Shown: positions 62,967 to 64,000 of the stretch, piece after piece
Layout: every line of letters begins with the position of its first letter
Position numbering within the stretch: position 1 is the first letter of the stretch
Assembly (NCBI GenBank): GCA_024695725.1
Contig: JAILHQ010000145.1
Coordinates: 1 to 64,000 of the forward strand
DNA: 64,000 nucleotides
Source of the DNA: Cyanobacteria bacterium RUI128
GTDB taxonomy: Bacteria > Cyanobacteriota > Vampirovibrionia > Gastranaerophilales > Gastranaerophilaceae
Reading direction: 5' to 3'
The notes under the pieces: generated by a model
Database searches by the model: none
What the model saw: only the letters and a program-made list of their open reading frames with translations
Told to the model about the DNA's origin: nothing
Made by a program: the position numbers and the translations under genes

Positions 62967-63931
62967 TGAAAATTTGGAAATTCATTTTTAAACGTATCCT
63001 CCAGACAATACCGTTATTGGTAATCGTATCTTTGATAAGCTTTTTTATAATAAGGTTATCACCGGTTGACCCGCTTGCAGAGTTGAGATTAAACCCTTCA
63101 ATTTCACAGGAAACACTGCAGAAGGAACAAAAACGACTGGGGTTAGATAAACCGATAATCGTTCAATACGGGCTTTGGGCATCCTCCTTCGTAAGAGGTG
63201 ATTTGGGTGTAACCTCAAGCGGGGAAAAAGTGTCGGTAAAACTCGGAGAAAGAATACCGAACACTCTAATATTAACGCTTATTGTAATTTTTATGACATG
63301 GTCGGTCGGAGTACCACTGGGAATTCTCGGTGCAATATATAACAAAAGCAAATTAGACAGACTGCTGACCATTCTGTCCAGTATCGGGATGGCAATACCT
63401 TCGTTCTTCTTTGCGATACTGCTCTTAATCTTTGCGGTAAAATCGGGATGGTTCCCTGTTGGCGGGCTTACAAGCTACAACTTCTCAGACCTGAATTTCT
63501 TCGGCAAAATTGCCGACGTGTCAAAGCACCTTATCTTACCTGTAACCGTATTATTCACCCTTTCGCTTGCAGGTTTGCAAAGACAAATGAGAGCAAATAT
63601 GCTTGATGTCCTCGACAGTGACTACATAAAATTCGCGAGAGCCAAAGGCTTAAGCGAAACAAAAATAATATTTAAGCACGCACTCAGAAATGCAATAAAC
63701 CCTATGATAACACTTTTAGGGTTTGAATTTGCGGGGCTTTTAAGCGGTGCGGCGCTGACAGAATACGTTTTCCAATATCCGGGGTTAGGCCGTCTTATAT
63801 TGGAAGCCGTTATGAAATCAGATATCAATCTCGTTATGGCATCCCTGATGATAGGTTCAATTATGCTCGTTCTCGGGAATCTGATAGCTGATATCTTGCT
63901 TATAATAACCGATCCTAGGGTTAGGACATAA
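62966..63931 (+). CDS. Oligopeptide ABC transporter permease, DppB/OppB type
   Basis: The 321-residue membrane protein has six helices and the EAA loop near residues 215-235 (YIKFARAKGLSETKIIFKHA) that contacts the ATPase. N-terminal features SPVDPLAELRLNPSISQETL and GLDKPIIVQYGLW are typical of DppB. It is coupled to the binding protein gene (62966 overlap) and followed by the second permease. Confidence 0.95.
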   Translation: MKIWKFIFKRILQTIPLLVIVSLISFFIIRLSPVDPLAELRLNPSISQETLQKEQKRLGLDKPIIVQYGLWASSFVRGDLGVTSSGEKVSVKLGERIPNTLILTLIVIFMTWSVGVPLGILGAIYNKSKLDRLLTILSSIGMAIPSFFFAILLLIFAVKSGWFPVGGLTSYNFSDLNFFGKIADVSKHLILPVTVLFTLSLAGLQRQMRANMLDVLDSDYIKFARAKGLSETKIIFKHALRNAINPMITLLGFEFAGLLSGAALTEYVFQYPGLGRLILEAVMKSDINLVMASLMIGSIMLVLGNLIADILLIITDPRVRT

Positions 63932-63943
63932 AGGAAAATAAAA

Positions 63944-64000
63944 TTGTTTAAGGAAATCTTAAAAGATAAATTTGCAGGAACAGCACTCATCATACTTTTG
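63944..64000 (+). CDS. Partial second permease of the oligopeptide transporter (DppC/OppC type)
   Basis: A frame starting with TTG at 63944, with AAGGA upstream, opens MFKEILKDKFAGTALIILL and runs off the right edge. Opp/Dpp operons place the second permease here, and the start resembles DppC proteins. Only 19 codons are visible. Confidence 0.7.
   Translation, partial: MFKEILKDKFAGTALIILL

Overview
The window is AT-rich and looks like a chromosome segment of an uncultured Gram-negative gut bacterium carrying an integrated temperate phage. The host genes include an LptB/LptF lipopolysaccharide exporter pair, a TolC-type outer-membrane protein, rubredoxin, QueD, an acyl-ACP thioesterase and an rpsE-rpmD-rplO-secY cluster. 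The overall style (AT-rich, Gram-negative envelope, many very large proteins of unknown function) would fit Candidatus Gastranaerophilales (Melainabacteria/Vampirovibrionia) or a similar lineage. That assignment is inference; no rRNA is present to settle it.

Region 1, bases 1 to about 39,728, is the prophage, cut by the left edge of the window. Its right end is marked by the 3' part of a tRNA-Ser(GCT) gene (39,667-39,728) with no 5' half next to it, the classic trace of integration into a tRNA gene. No integrase gene is visible, so it probably lies left of base 1. Bases 1-8,174 are a leftward early operon of tightly overlapping genes: a ribbon-helix-helix-like regulator, several small phage proteins, a YqaJ exonuclease with a RecT annealing protein, an SSB-like protein, a DUF6291 protein, a T7/Twinkle-type primase-helicase, a frameshifted HNH-like gene and a YopX protein. 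At least six micro-genes of 34 to 59 codons sit between these. The switch region (8,175-8,299) separates this operon from a rightward S24-type repressor. It holds an array of TGTAAKA repeats spaced by 11 or 22 bp that overlaps a good leftward promoter.

The rightward late operon (about 9,594-39,459) encodes a short-tailed (podovirus-like) virion: small terminase, portal, scaffold, capsid, tail adaptor, tail nozzle, a GNAT-like protein, ejection proteins, a lysis-associated membrane protein, at least six tail-fibre or tail-tip genes, the large terminase and an Amidase_2 endolysin. Its centrepiece is a 3,385-residue polyvalent protein (20,689-30,846) with N6-adenine methyltransferase, SNF2-type helicase and HExxH metallopeptidase signatures. 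It sits where short-tailed phages encode proteins ejected into the cell with their DNA, so a DarB-like anti-restriction role on incoming DNA is the natural reading.

Region 2, 39,729-64,000, is host chromosome. After a structured junction (a second copy of the tRNA tail, several hairpins and a perfect 26-bp inverted repeat) come rubredoxin, UppP, QueD, a TrmB-like regulator and an acyl-ACP thioesterase, all leftward. Next is a rightward fusion of a periplasmic-binding-protein-like domain with a TolC domain. An operon of lptB, lptF and a NAGPA-type phosphodiester glycosidase follows. It converges on a 2,296-residue leftward protein with EF-hand-like loops, tandem 29-residue repeats and an HD domain. 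Then come rpsE-rpmD-rplO-secY, a coiled-coil protein of unknown function, a regulator made of four tandem GntR-type winged helices, and the start of an oligopeptide ABC transporter operon that runs off the right edge.
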